From: Mesorhizobium sp. SARCC-RB16n
GTDB taxonomy: Bacteria; Pseudomonadota; Alphaproteobacteria; Rhizobiales; Rhizobiaceae
Assembly: GCF_008520305.1 (NCBI RefSeq)
Contig: NZ_ML703279.1
Span: forward strand, 1 to 64,000
Direction of reading: 5' to 3'
Length of the DNA stretch: 64,000 bases
Part shown: one piece after another, positions 8,871-17,222 of the stretch
Numbering within the stretch: position 1 is the first letter of the stretch
Layout: each line of letters starts with the position of its first letter
The notes under the pieces: model-generated
What the model was told of the DNA's origin: nothing
The model's input: the letters and a program-made list of their open reading frames with translations, nothing else
The model's database searches: none
Made by a program: the position numbers and the translations under genes

Positions 8871-9782
8871 ATGATCGAATTCAGTCAACCCACAAGCCCT
8901 GCTGGCGAGCCCCGCCGTACCAAAGGCTCCGTCCGCCTCGCTGCCATGCTCGCAGCGGCTGCGACGAGCCTTGTTCTATCCGCGCAAGTATCGAGTGCGG
9001 TCACTTTCAATGAAGTGAAAACTCGCGGGTACATCACAATCGCCATAGCGAATGAAATTCCCGCCAGCTACACGGATTCCAGTGGGGAGGTGAAGGGATC
9101 AGAGGCCGAGGTGGCGCGGCGTGTCCTTGAGCAGATGGGTATCAAGTCTGAGAACATTCAGTGGGTAGTTACGACTTTTAGTTCCCTGATCCCCGGCCTT
9201 CAGGCCAATCGGTTCGACATGACCGCTGCCGGAATGGCCATTCGTCCTGAGCGATGCCAAAAAGTGATCTACAGCGAGCCGGATTCTTCTTATGGCGAGG
9301 GTTTGCTTGTTGCGAAGGGCAATCCCAAAAACCTTCACTCATATGAAGATGTGGCCAAAGAAGGAACCATTGCCGTGATGGCCGGCGCAGACCAGCTCCA
9401 AATGATGCAAAAGCTCGGTGTTGCTGAGTCCAGGATCGTGACCATTGCGTCCAACGCTGATGCAATCTCGGCCATTGCGACAGGACGGGCCGACGCGTAT
9501 GCCGCAGCTGCCACGACGGCGGCCGATTTAGCCAAGAAAAGCGACAAGGTTGGGCTTGCTCAGCCATTCAAAGACCCGGTCGTTGAGGGGAAGGTTCAGC
9601 GCAGTTGGGGTGCCTTCAGTTTCAACAAGAACTCCACCGACCTGCGTGACAAGTTCAATGAAGCCCTTCAGAAATTCGAAAAAACGGAGGACTTCAAGAA
9701 AATCCTGCTTGAGTACGGCTCGACCGCGGAAGACATCTCTAAAATCCCGGAAAAGACCACCGAGCAGCTGTGCTCCCAGTAA
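8871..9782 (+). CDS. ehuB: Ectoine/hydroxyectoine-type ABC importer, periplasmic binding protein
   Basis: 303-residue family 3 solute-binding protein. A long signal sequence (RRTKGSVRLAAMLAAAATSL region, residues about 16-35) predicts export. The mature part shows the EhuB-like series FSSLIPGLQANRFDMTAAGM, RPERCQKVIYSEP and GNPKNLHSYEDVAKEG, with a closing Cys near the end. ATG 8871 is chosen over an upstream in-frame start because AAGGGGA precedes it. First gene of ehuBCDA. The match to EhuB rather than to a general polar amino-acid binder rests on those motifs and on the eut genes downstream. The ligand is predicted to be ectoine or 5-hydroxyectoine. Confidence 0.8.
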   Translation: MIEFSQPTSPAGEPRRTKGSVRLAAMLAAAATSLVLSAQVSSAVTFNEVKTRGYITIAIANEIPASYTDSSGEVKGSEAEVARRVLEQMGIKSENIQWVVTTFSSLIPGLQANRFDMTAAGMAIRPERCQKVIYSEPDSSYGEGLLVAKGNPKNLHSYEDVAKEGTIAVMAGADQLQMMQKLGVAESRIVTIASNADAISAIATGRADAYAAAATTAADLAKKSDKVGLAQPFKDPVVEGKVQRSWGAFSFNKNSTDLRDKFNEALQKFEKTEDFKKILLEYGSTAEDISKIPEKTTEQLCSQ

Positions 9783-9801
9783 CGCTGGCAGGATAGGAAG
9801 G

Positions 9802-9831
9802 GGGGCGTCCATGCGGTCGCATGGACGCCCC
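9802..9831 (+). terminator. Strong hairpin between ehuB and ehuC
   Basis: GGGGCGTCCATGC (9802-9814) and its exact complement (9819-9831) form a perfect 13-bp stem with the 4-base loop GGTC. No good U-tract follows. Hairpins in this place, between a binding-protein gene and its permease genes, commonly give partial termination or protect the 5' message, so that the binding protein is made in excess. That role is inferred here. Confidence 0.6.
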
Positions 9832-9920
9832 GTATCTTTCTGATACGCTGCACAAGCTTCCGAAAGTACGGCAATCCGCTCGATGGCCGGCCATCGAGCG
9901 TCAGAAACAGCGGGACCTCG

Positions 9921-10592
9921 ATGCATTGGAGCAATTACCTCGAACCACTGGCCCGCGGCGCCTGGGTCACGATCCAATTTACTTTGTACTCGATGTTCTT
10001 TGGGGCAATTTGTTCGTTCGCGTTTGGCATAGGCAAGCTGTCAAAAAACTGGATCCTGAGGGGCATTTCAATAGTCTACATTGAGGTCTTTCGCGGCACC
10101 TCCCTTCTCGTCCAGCTGTTCTGGCTTTTTTTCGCACTGCCAATCGCCGGCGATATGATTGGAATCGACCTACGCCTACCTCCGGTGACCGCTGGCGTGA
10201 TCGCTCTTAGCCTTAACTTAGGTGCCTACGGCGCGGAAGTTGTGCGTGGTGCGATCGAGGCGGTTAGTCCCAGTCAGTACGAGGCGGCAAGGGCCCTCAA
10301 TTTCAGCTCTTTGCAGACACTTTGGCGGATCGCGTTGCCACAGGCAATCCCCGAGATGATGCCGAGTTTTTCTAACCTTGCCATTGGAGCACTGAAGGAT
10401 ACGTCCCTGGTCTCGCTGATTACGCTCACCGATCTCACCTTCGCAGCCGAGCAACTGCGCAATTTCTACCAAGATAGCGCAACCGTCTACACAATGGTTC
10501 TCCTGATGTATTTTGGAATGGCGCTCGTCCTCTCGATGGCAATGCGTCTTCTTGAGCTTTCGGTTACGCGGTGGCGCGGAACAGTGAGGTAG
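9921..10592 (+). CDS. ehuC: Ectoine/hydroxyectoine-type ABC importer permease
   Basis: 223-residue inner-membrane permease of the polar amino-acid (HisM/QM) family. Hydrophobic spans are obvious from residue 13 onward. The cytoplasmic coupling loop that docks with the ATPase reads EAARALNFSSLQTLWRIALP (about 124-143). The phrase VSLITLTDLTFAAEQ near residue 163 resembles EhuC. It begins 138 bp after ehuB, behind a hairpin, and ends 4 bp before ehuD. It would form the transmembrane heterodimer with EhuD. Confidence 0.8.
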   Translation: MHWSNYLEPLARGAWVTIQFTLYSMFFGAICSFAFGIGKLSKNWILRGISIVYIEVFRGTSLLVQLFWLFFALPIAGDMIGIDLRLPPVTAGVIALSLNLGAYGAEVVRGAIEAVSPSQYEAARALNFSSLQTLWRIALPQAIPEMMPSFSNLAIGALKDTSLVSLITLTDLTFAAEQLRNFYQDSATVYTMVLLMYFGMALVLSMAMRLLELSVTRWRGTVR

Positions 10593-10596
10593 ACTG

Positions 10597-11292
10597 ATGC
10601 TTTACGGATTTACGTGGGATACCGGCCACGGGGAGCTGGCCTTCGCTATCTCCATTTTGCCCATTTTGCTAATGGGGCTCATCACCACTTTAGAGGCCGC
10701 TTTTTTGGGGTTCTTTGTCGCCTGCGTATTGGGTATGGGTTTTGCGGTCCTGCGGGGTGCCCGATCGAGGCTGGTCGCCTGGCCGACTGCGGTTGTGATC
10801 GAGTTTATCAGGGACACGCCTCTGATCGCGCAACTGTTTTTCCTGTACTACGTCCTCCCCGATTATGGCATTCTGTTCCCCGCGTTTTTAACCGGGACAC
10901 TTGCACTCGGCATCCAGTATAGCGCCTACATGTCCGAGGTGTACCGGGCCGGGATCCAGGCCGTAGATCGGGGTCAACGTGAAGCGGCAAAGTCGCTCGA
11001 TCTCCCTCCTGCCCGCACGTTTACGCATGTCATCCTCCCACAAGCCATTCCGAGGGTCATTCCTGCGCTTGGTAATTATCTTGTTTCCATCATGAAGGAC
11101 GTTCCCGTGCTTTCTGTGGTCACGGTTATTGAGATGCTGAACGCAGCAAAGATCATTGGCGACCAGACCTTTGATTATCTTGTGCCGCTATCCATGGTAG
11201 GCGGCATCTATCTCATTCTTACGATCGTTGCATCGGCCCTCGTGCGCCTTGTGGACGTCAAGCTTCCCAAAAGAGGAATTTCTTTGAGATGA
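10597..11292 (+). CDS. ehuD: Ectoine/hydroxyectoine-type ABC importer permease
   Basis: 231-residue partner permease. Several membrane spans are visible from residue 15 on, with the coupling loop [20 protein letters not shown] (about 128-147). [20 protein letters not shown] and [16 protein letters not shown] are the kind of segments seen in EhuD. The stop overlaps the ehuA ATG (ATGA at 11289-11292), indicating translational coupling. Together with EhuC it forms the channel of the importer. Confidence 0.8.
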   Translation: MLYGFTWDTGHGELAFAISILPILLMGLITTLEAAFLGFFVACVLGMGFAVLRGARSRLVAWPTAVVIEFIRDTPLIAQLFFLYYVLPDYGILFPAFLTGTLALGIQYSAYMSEVYRAGIQAVDRGQREAAKSLDLPPARTFTHVILPQAIPRVIPALGNYLVSIMKDVPVLSVVTVIEMLNAAKIIGDQTFDYLVPLSMVGGIYLILTIVASALVRLVDVKLPKRGISLR

Positions 11293-12062
11293 GCGATCCG
11301 ATCATCGCGTTCGACAAAGTCAAAAAGGCCTATGGCCATTTCACCGTCATCAATGAACTTAATTTCGAGGTTCAGCGGGGCGAGAAAGTTACGATCATAG
11401 GGCCGTCCGGGTCCGGCAAATCTACTGTCCTGCGGATTTTGATGACACTCGAGGGTATCAATGGCGGGGTGGTGTATGTCGGGGGTGAGCCGCTGTGGCA
11501 CGAGCGGCTGAACGGGTCGATGGTACCTGCCAGTGAAAGGCACTTGCGGAAAATGCGTACCCAATTGGGCATGGTTTTCCAACAATTCAATCTGTTCCCA
11601 CACATGAGTGTGCTGCGAAACCTGACCGAGGCCCCCCGGGTCGTTCTCGGATTGTCGAAGGAAAAGGCGCGTCAGCGCGCCGAAGAGCTGCTTGAGTTGG
11701 TCGGCCTTGTCGACCAGGCACACAAATTCCCGGGTCAGCTGTCCGGCGGCCAGCAGCAGCGGGTGGGAATCGCGCGCGCCCTGGCCATGCGACCTAAAAT
11801 AATGCTGTTCGACGAGCCGACCTCTGCTCTTGATCCCGAGCTGGTTGGCGAAGTGCTCAATGTTATTCGCAAGCTCGCTGCTGAGCACGACCTCACCATG
11901 GTGATGGTTACGCACGAGATGCGGTTTGCGCGAGAGATTTCCGATCGCGTCTGCTTTTTTGACAAAGGGCGAATCCACGAGCAGGGAACGCCCGAACAAC
12001 TGTTCAGCCAGCCCAAAGAACAACGGACCCGAGAGTTTCTGAAGGCGGTTCTTAACGGCTGA
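11289..12062 (+). CDS. ehuA: Ectoine/hydroxyectoine-type ABC importer ATPase
   Basis: 257-residue ATP-binding subunit of a polar amino-acid ABC transporter. Walker A is GPSGSGKS (38-45), the signature is [15 protein letters not shown], Walker B is [13 protein letters not shown], and the switch His lies in VMVTHEM. The insert [20 protein letters not shown] and [12 protein letters not shown] is typical of EhuA rather than GlnQ or HisP. Last gene of ehuBCDA; the distance to the next gene is 369 bp. Confidence 0.82.
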   Translation: MSDPIIAFDKVKKAYGHFTVINELNFEVQRGEKVTIIGPSGSGKSTVLRILMTLEGINGGVVYVGGEPLWHERLNGSMVPASERHLRKMRTQLGMVFQQFNLFPHMSVLRNLTEAPRVVLGLSKEKARQRAEELLELVGLVDQAHKFPGQLSGGQQQRVGIARALAMRPKIMLFDEPTSALDPELVGEVLNVIRKLAAEHDLTMVMVTHEMRFAREISDRVCFFDKGRIHEQGTPEQLFSQPKEQRTREFLKAVLNG

Positions 12063-12431
12063 ATATGTTCTACGGCGAATGGCAACATCGGACGTTTATG
12101 CCGGTACGCGGTTTCGAGCTGACTACAACGAGCTGAAAGACCGCTGGAGTGGTCGCCAGCAGGGTTATTTGCTCCATAACGTCGGTGGTGACGGGATGCC
12201 CGCGCATAATGCGCGAGCTTTACTGCGCTAACGCCGCTAACGTTTGTCGACCAATGGGACCGTTGTGCTCGACCGGCTCCGAGCGATTCGGCAGCGCAAT
12301 TAGCACCGGCGGAATCCGGCATTTCTGCCCGTCGGCCCGCCGCGATCCTGCGTCTATATGGTGGATTTTGGGGCCCTTTTTCCCGCACCGATGGTAGTTT
12401 GTTCTAACAACTGTGCAACGGGACGGCTTCT
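12063..12431 (+). other. Spacer between ehuA and the M20 amidohydrolase; possible 50-codon remnant
   Basis: No convincing gene. A 50-codon frame at 12079-12231 (MATSDVYAGTRFRADYNELK...) is unlike anything recognised and lacks a good ribosome site. In related loci eutA or eutE sits near ehu/eut genes, so this gap might be the scar of a lost gene, but no residual homology could be seen. Confidence 0.3.
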
Positions 12432-13622
12432 ATGAATTCCGGCATCAATACTCTCCTAACTGACACCGAACGCGAAGCAGTGATCGAACTGCGTCACGCA
12501 ATGCACAGAGAGCCTGAACTGTCGAACAAAGAATGGAACACCCAACAGCGGATCCGTGAGACGCTGGAGCAATTCGGTCTGGTAGGTGCCAACGCGTTTC
12601 ACAGGACAGGTCTCTACGTTGACATTGAGGGGACTGCCTCAGGCCCGAGGCGCTCGATCGCCGTTCGCGGTGATATCGACGCCCTTCCCATCCAAGAGAC
12701 GCGGGACGATCTCCCATTCAGGTCTCGGGTAGAAGGGGTGATGCACGCTTGCGGCCACGACTTGCATGCGTCTATCGCGATGGGCGTTGCGTTGGCATTC
12801 CACCGAATGCGGAACAATTTTGCTGGAAAGGTTCGTATCCTGTTTCAGCCAGCCGAGGAGGCAGAACCGCTTGGCGGGCGCACCGTCGTGGAGGAGAAGC
12901 TGCTTGACGGTTTTGATCGGGCGGTGGGCTTTCACGTTGCGCCTTCGATACCCCGAGGGAACTACGGCGCTCGCGCCGGTGCGGTGACCAAATCGGCCGA
13001 CCAGTTCACATTAGCCGTGAGCGGTAGCGCCGCGCACGGGTCGACGCCTCATGCTGGCGTTGACGCGATCGCGATCGCTGCCGCATTCATCAATGAGGTT
13101 CAGAAGGTCATCTCGCGTGAGATGCCCGCAGATGACAAATCGATCATCACAATAGGGACAATTCACGGCGGAGAGGCGACTAACATAATCTGTCCCTCAG
13201 TTATCATGGAGGGGACGATCAGGACAGCTAACCCGGAACGCCGTTCGCTGCTAGCGCAGCGCGTTCGAGAGATCGGGGAAGGCGTGGCCGCGATGCACCG
13301 AGGCAAAGCCGAATTTATTCTGCGGTCCGGAGAGCCTGCCGTCATCAACGATGCTGAGATGGTCGATCTGTTCCGCTACGCCGTCGTGCAAGCGGCTGGT
13401 CCGGAGGCTTTCACCGAAGGCAAATCGCTGAGCGGCAGCGATGACTTTGGCTTCTATTCCCAGTGCGTCCGGTCCATCTATTTCTGGTTTGGCAGCGGTG
13501 AGCCAGGCAAAGATTCCGGCGTTCACACTCCGACTTTCGCTGTTTCCGATGATGTTCTCATTCCGACGACCGAGCTAGCAATCAATTACTGCTTGGATCT
13601 GCTGAACGGGCGGCCAGCGTGA
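12432..13622 (+). CDS. M20-family metallo-amidohydrolase (hippurate-hydrolase/deacetylase type)
   Basis: 396-residue zinc-dependent aminoacylase/carboxypeptidase-like enzyme. Metal ligands are visible in GVMHACGHDLHASIAMG (about 102-118) and LFQPAEEAEPLGG (about 141-153); a dimerisation domain with GSAAHGSTPHAG follows, and the last His ligand lies in SGVHTPTF. It sits between ehuA and eutB, with a 16-bp gap to eutB, so it belongs to the ectoine-type operon. M20 enzymes of this class remove N-acyl groups from amino acids. Since no eutE/doeB gene is seen, it is a good candidate for N-acetyl-diaminobutyrate deacetylation, an inference. Confidence 0.8.
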   Translation: MNSGINTLLTDTEREAVIELRHAMHREPELSNKEWNTQQRIRETLEQFGLVGANAFHRTGLYVDIEGTASGPRRSIAVRGDIDALPIQETRDDLPFRSRVEGVMHACGHDLHASIAMGVALAFHRMRNNFAGKVRILFQPAEEAEPLGGRTVVEEKLLDGFDRAVGFHVAPSIPRGNYGARAGAVTKSADQFTLAVSGSAAHGSTPHAGVDAIAIAAAFINEVQKVISREMPADDKSIITIGTIHGGEATNIICPSVIMEGTIRTANPERRSLLAQRVREIGEGVAAMHRGKAEFILRSGEPAVINDAEMVDLFRYAVVQAAGPEAFTEGKSLSGSDDFGFYSQCVRSIYFWFGSGEPGKDSGVHTPTFAVSDDVLIPTTELAINYCLDLLNGRPA

Positions 13623-13637
13623 CGAGGAGTCTGCTGG

Positions 13638-14639
13638 GTGAGTGACATGATCGGCGAGGATTTAATCAAGCAGGCGAGCGAGCGTATCGCGCCGCACGTC
13701 ATTCGGACGCCACTTGTCGCGTCGGCGGTGCTTTCGGATCGTTGCGGAACGCAGGTCCACCTGAAACTTGAGCATCACCAACTGACTGGAAGCTTTAAGC
13801 TCCGCGGCGCGGCGAATGCAATTCTTCAGCTCAATCTGATGGAGCGCCAGCGGGGAGTTATCGCAGCCTCCACCGGCAACCATGGCAGGGCACTGTCCTA
13901 TGCAGCGCGGGCGGCTGGTTCTCACGCTACCATCTGCATGTCGCACTTGGTGCCGAAAAATAAGGTTTCTGAGATACGGCGGCTGGGTGCGACCGTGCGT
14001 ATAGTGGGATCGTCCCAAGACGATGCGCAAGAGGACGTGGAACGGTTGGCTGCCGAGGATGGGCTCTGCATTATTCCGCCCTTCGATCATCCCCATATCA
14101 TCGCTGGCCAGGGGACGGTCGGCCTTGAGATCTGCGAGGCAATGCCCAGAATTGCAACGGTGCTTGTTCCTCTTTCTGGCGGCGGTCTGGCCGCCGGTGT
14201 CGCGGCAGCCGTGAAAGCCCTTCGGCCCGCCGCGAAGGTTATTGGGGTCTCGATGGATCGAGGGGCAGCGATGAAGGCGAGCCTTGACGCTGGTCATCCG
14301 GTTCAGGTCAAGGAATTTCGGAGCTTGGCGGACTCCCTTGGCGGCGGAATCGGATTGGCAAACGTTTGGACCTACTCGATGTGCAAGGTCCTTCTCGATG
14401 ATGTCGTGCTCGTTACTGAAACCGAGATCGCGGCCGGCATCCGTCATGCTTACCAGCATGAGGGTGAGGTGGTCGAAGGGGCCGGCGCGGTTGGTATCGC
14501 CGCGCTGCTGTCAGGCAAGATAAGCCGTTTAGACGGTCCTATTGCCATCCTGCTGTCAGGGCGGAACATCGACATGACGCTCCATCGGGAAATTATTAAT
14601 GGCCTGAATGCGTCTAGGGACACCAAATGCGGACCATGA
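13638..14639 (+). CDS. eutB: Hydroxyectoine-utilisation dehydratase EutB-like (fold II PLP, threonine dehydratase family)
   Basis: 333-residue PLP enzyme of the serine/threonine dehydratase family. The Schiff-base Lys is in LTGSFKLRGAANA (about 49-61). The PLP phosphate loop is LVPLSGGGLAAGVAAA near 179, and ASTGNHGRAL near 77 binds the substrate carboxylate. The likely start is GTG 13638, with GAGGAG a few bases upstream; ATG 13647 is possible. In S. meliloti and Ruegeria eutB and eutC are neighbours needed for hydroxyectoine conversion. Here eutC overlaps the end of this gene, which supports the assignment over a biosynthetic IlvA. Confidence 0.78.
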   Translation: MSDMIGEDLIKQASERIAPHVIRTPLVASAVLSDRCGTQVHLKLEHHQLTGSFKLRGAANAILQLNLMERQRGVIAASTGNHGRALSYAARAAGSHATICMSHLVPKNKVSEIRRLGATVRIVGSSQDDAQEDVERLAAEDGLCIIPPFDHPHIIAGQGTVGLEICEAMPRIATVLVPLSGGGLAAGVAAAVKALRPAAKVIGVSMDRGAAMKASLDAGHPVQVKEFRSLADSLGGGIGLANVWTYSMCKVLLDDVVLVTETEIAAGIRHAYQHEGEVVEGAGAVGIAALLSGKISRLDGPIAILLSGRNIDMTLHREIINGLNASRDTKCGP

Positions 14640-15622
14640 AGATACTGACTGAAGTAGAGCTCAGGCGAATCGTCCCGCTCGACCTGGACGCTGTCGAATG
14701 CGTTGAAGACGCTTTTCGAGCGCTGGCGGTCGAAGATGCTGTTAAGATGCCACCCATTTTGCGCCTGGACATCCCCGATAGCAGGGGCGAAGTCGATGTC
14801 AAAACCGCGTACATTCCAGGTTTGAGCGGTTTCGCGATTAAGATCAGTCCAGGTTTCTTTGACAACCCGTCCATGGGACTGCCAAGCACAAACGGTATGA
14901 TGGTTTTGCTTTCCAGTAAGACCGGCTTGGTGCAGGCTCTGCTTCTGGACAATGGGTACTTGACCGACGTGCGGACCGCAGCTGCGGGCGCTGTTGCGGC
15001 AAAACATCTAGCCCAAGAAGATGCCTCAATCGCAACCATCTTCGGTGCTGGCGTCCAGGCCAGACTGCAACTCGAGGCGCTGACTTTGGTCAGACCGATC
15101 CGAGAGGTCCGTATATGGGCGCGTGATCACCGCAAGGCGGCTGCGCTCGCAAAGCAATTGAGTCGGGACCGGGATTTGTCTGTTGTCGCACTTGCCGATC
15201 CCAAGGAGGCAATCTCGGGGGCTCAAATAATTGTGACAACGACGCCGGCACGCCGGCCGATCCTCGACGCTTCTTGGCTTGAGGGTGGGCAACATCTTAC
15301 AGCGATGGGCTCCGACGCGGAGCACAAAAATGAAATCGATCCGATGGCCATCGCGAACGCGGATGTGTATGTCCCGGACAGCCTTAAGCAGACGCGCCGT
15401 CTGGGTGAGCTGCATCATGCCATTGAGGCCGGGCGAATTGCGGGCGACAGAGATTTTCCCGAACTCGGCCAGATCATAGCGGGCAAAATGGGCGGTCGCG
15501 GACGGGTTTCAGATATTACCATCGCGGATCTCACCGGAACCGGCGTGCAGGACACCGCCATCGCCACGCTGGCATTCCGACGTGCGGAACGAAGTGATGT
15601 TGGGACTGAGTTTGAGAGCTAG
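14627..15622 (+). CDS. eutC: EutC-like ornithine cyclodeaminase/mu-crystallin family enzyme
   Basis: 331-residue NAD(P)-binding protein of the ornithine cyclodeaminase/mu-crystallin family. The N-terminal substrate domain contains NGMMVLLSSKTGLVQALLLD (about 89-108), then TDVRTAAAGAVAAKHL. The Rossmann glycine motif is TIFGAGVQARLQLEAL (about 138-153). The gene overlaps eutB, either from ATG 14627 or from ATG 14636, where an ATGA overlap suggests coupling. The eutB-eutC pairing is characteristic of hydroxyectoine utilisation, where EutC is thought to act on the product of EutB. The exact reaction cannot be told from sequence. Confidence 0.78.
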   Translation: MRTMKILTEVELRRIVPLDLDAVECVEDAFRALAVEDAVKMPPILRLDIPDSRGEVDVKTAYIPGLSGFAIKISPGFFDNPSMGLPSTNGMMVLLSSKTGLVQALLLDNGYLTDVRTAAAGAVAAKHLAQEDASIATIFGAGVQARLQLEALTLVRPIREVRIWARDHRKAAALAKQLSRDRDLSVVALADPKEAISGAQIIVTTTPARRPILDASWLEGGQHLTAMGSDAEHKNEIDPMAIANADVYVPDSLKQTRRLGELHHAIEAGRIAGDRDFPELGQIIAGKMGGRGRVSDITIADLTGTGVQDTAIATLAFRRAERSDVGTEFES

Positions 15623-15786
15623 GCCCACAGGCCATCGCGGGTTCAGTCGTCGACACTGCTTCTGTCGCGGTGCCATTCCCCATCAGCCTGCGGGCTGCCG
15701 CAGCCGGGCGGCTAATCGAGGCCAGAGAACGGCCGCCAAAACTAGAGTGCATGGGGACAAGTTAACCAACCACAGGAGCCAGAGAC

Positions 15787-16956
15787 ATGCCGATCGCAAA
15801 AGGACCCCAAGTTTTCCCACGCAGTGAATATCTCAGGCGCCTCGCGGCCGTTAAGACGGAAATGCGCAGGCTCGAAATCGAGGTACTTGTTATAGGTAAC
15901 TCATCGGACATCACCTACCTGACGGGTTATACGGCTAGATCGGGGTATGTGCCCCAGGCGCTTGTGATTTCTTTGAATGAAGAAGAGCCCACATTTCTCT
16001 TGCGGCGTCAGGATGCGCCTGCAGCAGTGCACCAGACCTTCCTTGAGCGCGGAAAAGTCTTCGGGTATCCGGAAACCCTAATCGGCAACCCCGATAGGGA
16101 TGGTTTCGATGCGGTCATCGATTTTCTACACGAATTGGGCGCTGCGGATCGCGGTGTGGGAGTGCAGCTCGGCTATCTCTCTGCCAAATCGGCCAGAAAA
16201 TTCGAGTCCCGCCTGCCAAATGCCCGGATCGTAGATTGCTCGCATTCCGTCGCTTGGATCCGAATGATTAAGTCAGACTTCGAAATAACCTTGATGCGCG
16301 AAGCTGCCGCAATTGCCGACGCGGGAGTTTCGAAAGCTGCGGAAGTGATCCGACCAGGTGTTCGGGAAGCCGATGTTATGGCGGAAGTCGCGGCTCAGCT
16401 TGCTCGCGGAGCAAACGGCAAAGCCGGCACTGACCTTGCATCGATGTACTTCTGCTCTTCCCCACGCACCGGCACATGCCACATTCGTTGGAGCGAAGAC
16501 GTTATCCATCCGGGGTCCCAGATTAATCTTGAAGTGGGAGGTGTGCGTCACGGCTACGTTTCAGCGATAATGCGGACCTTTTCAGTAGGCGCACCGTCCG
16601 ACCGCCTTCGGCGCCTTCATGAGGCCGAGGTAGCGGGCTTGGAAGCGGCACTTGCTACGGTTCGTCCAGGTTCTACCTGCAGCGACGTCGCCAATGCGTT
16701 TTACCGTACGATCGAAAAATCCGGCTTCCATAAGGATTCGCGTTGCGGATACGCCATTGGCATCGACTGGAGCGAGCCGACCGCAAGCCTGAAAGACGGG
16801 GATATGACTGAGCTGAAGCCGAATATGACCTTTCACCTGATGCTTGGGAACTGGATCGAGGAAGATTTCGGTTACGTCATTAGTGAAACTTTCCGGGTTA
16901 CGGATTCTGGCTGCGAGGTTTTGACCAAATCCCCCCGGGAGCTGTTCGAGGTCTAA
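15787..16956 (+). CDS. eutD: EutD/DoeA-like M24-family hydrolase (probable ectoine hydrolase)
   Basis: 389-residue creatinase/prolidase-fold protein. The creatinase N-domain is about 10-150 (ITYLTGYTARSGYVPQ) and the pita-bread domain follows. Where metal-dependent M24 peptidases have DxG and a second Asp before TRT, this protein has NLEVGGVRHGYVSAIMRTFS. It therefore lacks the usual metal ligands, like creatinase and ectoine hydrolase DoeA. FHLMLGNWIEEDFGYVISET near the end matches DoeA-type C-termini. It is preceded by CAGGAG and lies 164 bp after eutC. DoeA opens the ectoine ring to N-acetyl-diaminobutyrate. A second paralog occurs at 22659-23846. Confidence 0.75.
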   Translation: MPIAKGPQVFPRSEYLRRLAAVKTEMRRLEIEVLVIGNSSDITYLTGYTARSGYVPQALVISLNEEEPTFLLRRQDAPAAVHQTFLERGKVFGYPETLIGNPDRDGFDAVIDFLHELGAADRGVGVQLGYLSAKSARKFESRLPNARIVDCSHSVAWIRMIKSDFEITLMREAAAIADAGVSKAAEVIRPGVREADVMAEVAAQLARGANGKAGTDLASMYFCSSPRTGTCHIRWSEDVIHPGSQINLEVGGVRHGYVSAIMRTFSVGAPSDRLRRLHEAEVAGLEAALATVRPGSTCSDVANAFYRTIEKSGFHKDSRCGYAIGIDWSEPTASLKDGDMTELKPNMTFHLMLGNWIEEDFGYVISETFRVTDSGCEVLTKSPRELFEV

Positions 16957-17222
16957 GCAGATCTACGGGATACATACATCCCCGCCCTCGCCGAAATACC
17001 GCAAACTGACAGAACTGAATTTGGTCGGTCCGGCGCTCAACTAAATGGCGATGATATATTAGCGGTGTGCAAAAGACGCTTCCCGCACTGCGTCCCTGCA
17101 AGGTCCTGGCAAATGCGGCAGGTGCTCGTATGCGCCAGTACTAAGGTATGCCGTTCATGCACCCGGCGGACTCGTGCCCATCGCGCCCCACGCCGGCTTC
17201 CTGTATTACCTGAGGACAATTT

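Noticed and set aside
8871-12062. General polar amino-acid importer (glutamine/histidine type)
   Set aside because: EhuB- and EhuA-specific phrases and the eutBCD genes downstream point to ectoine-type transport; substrate not proven.
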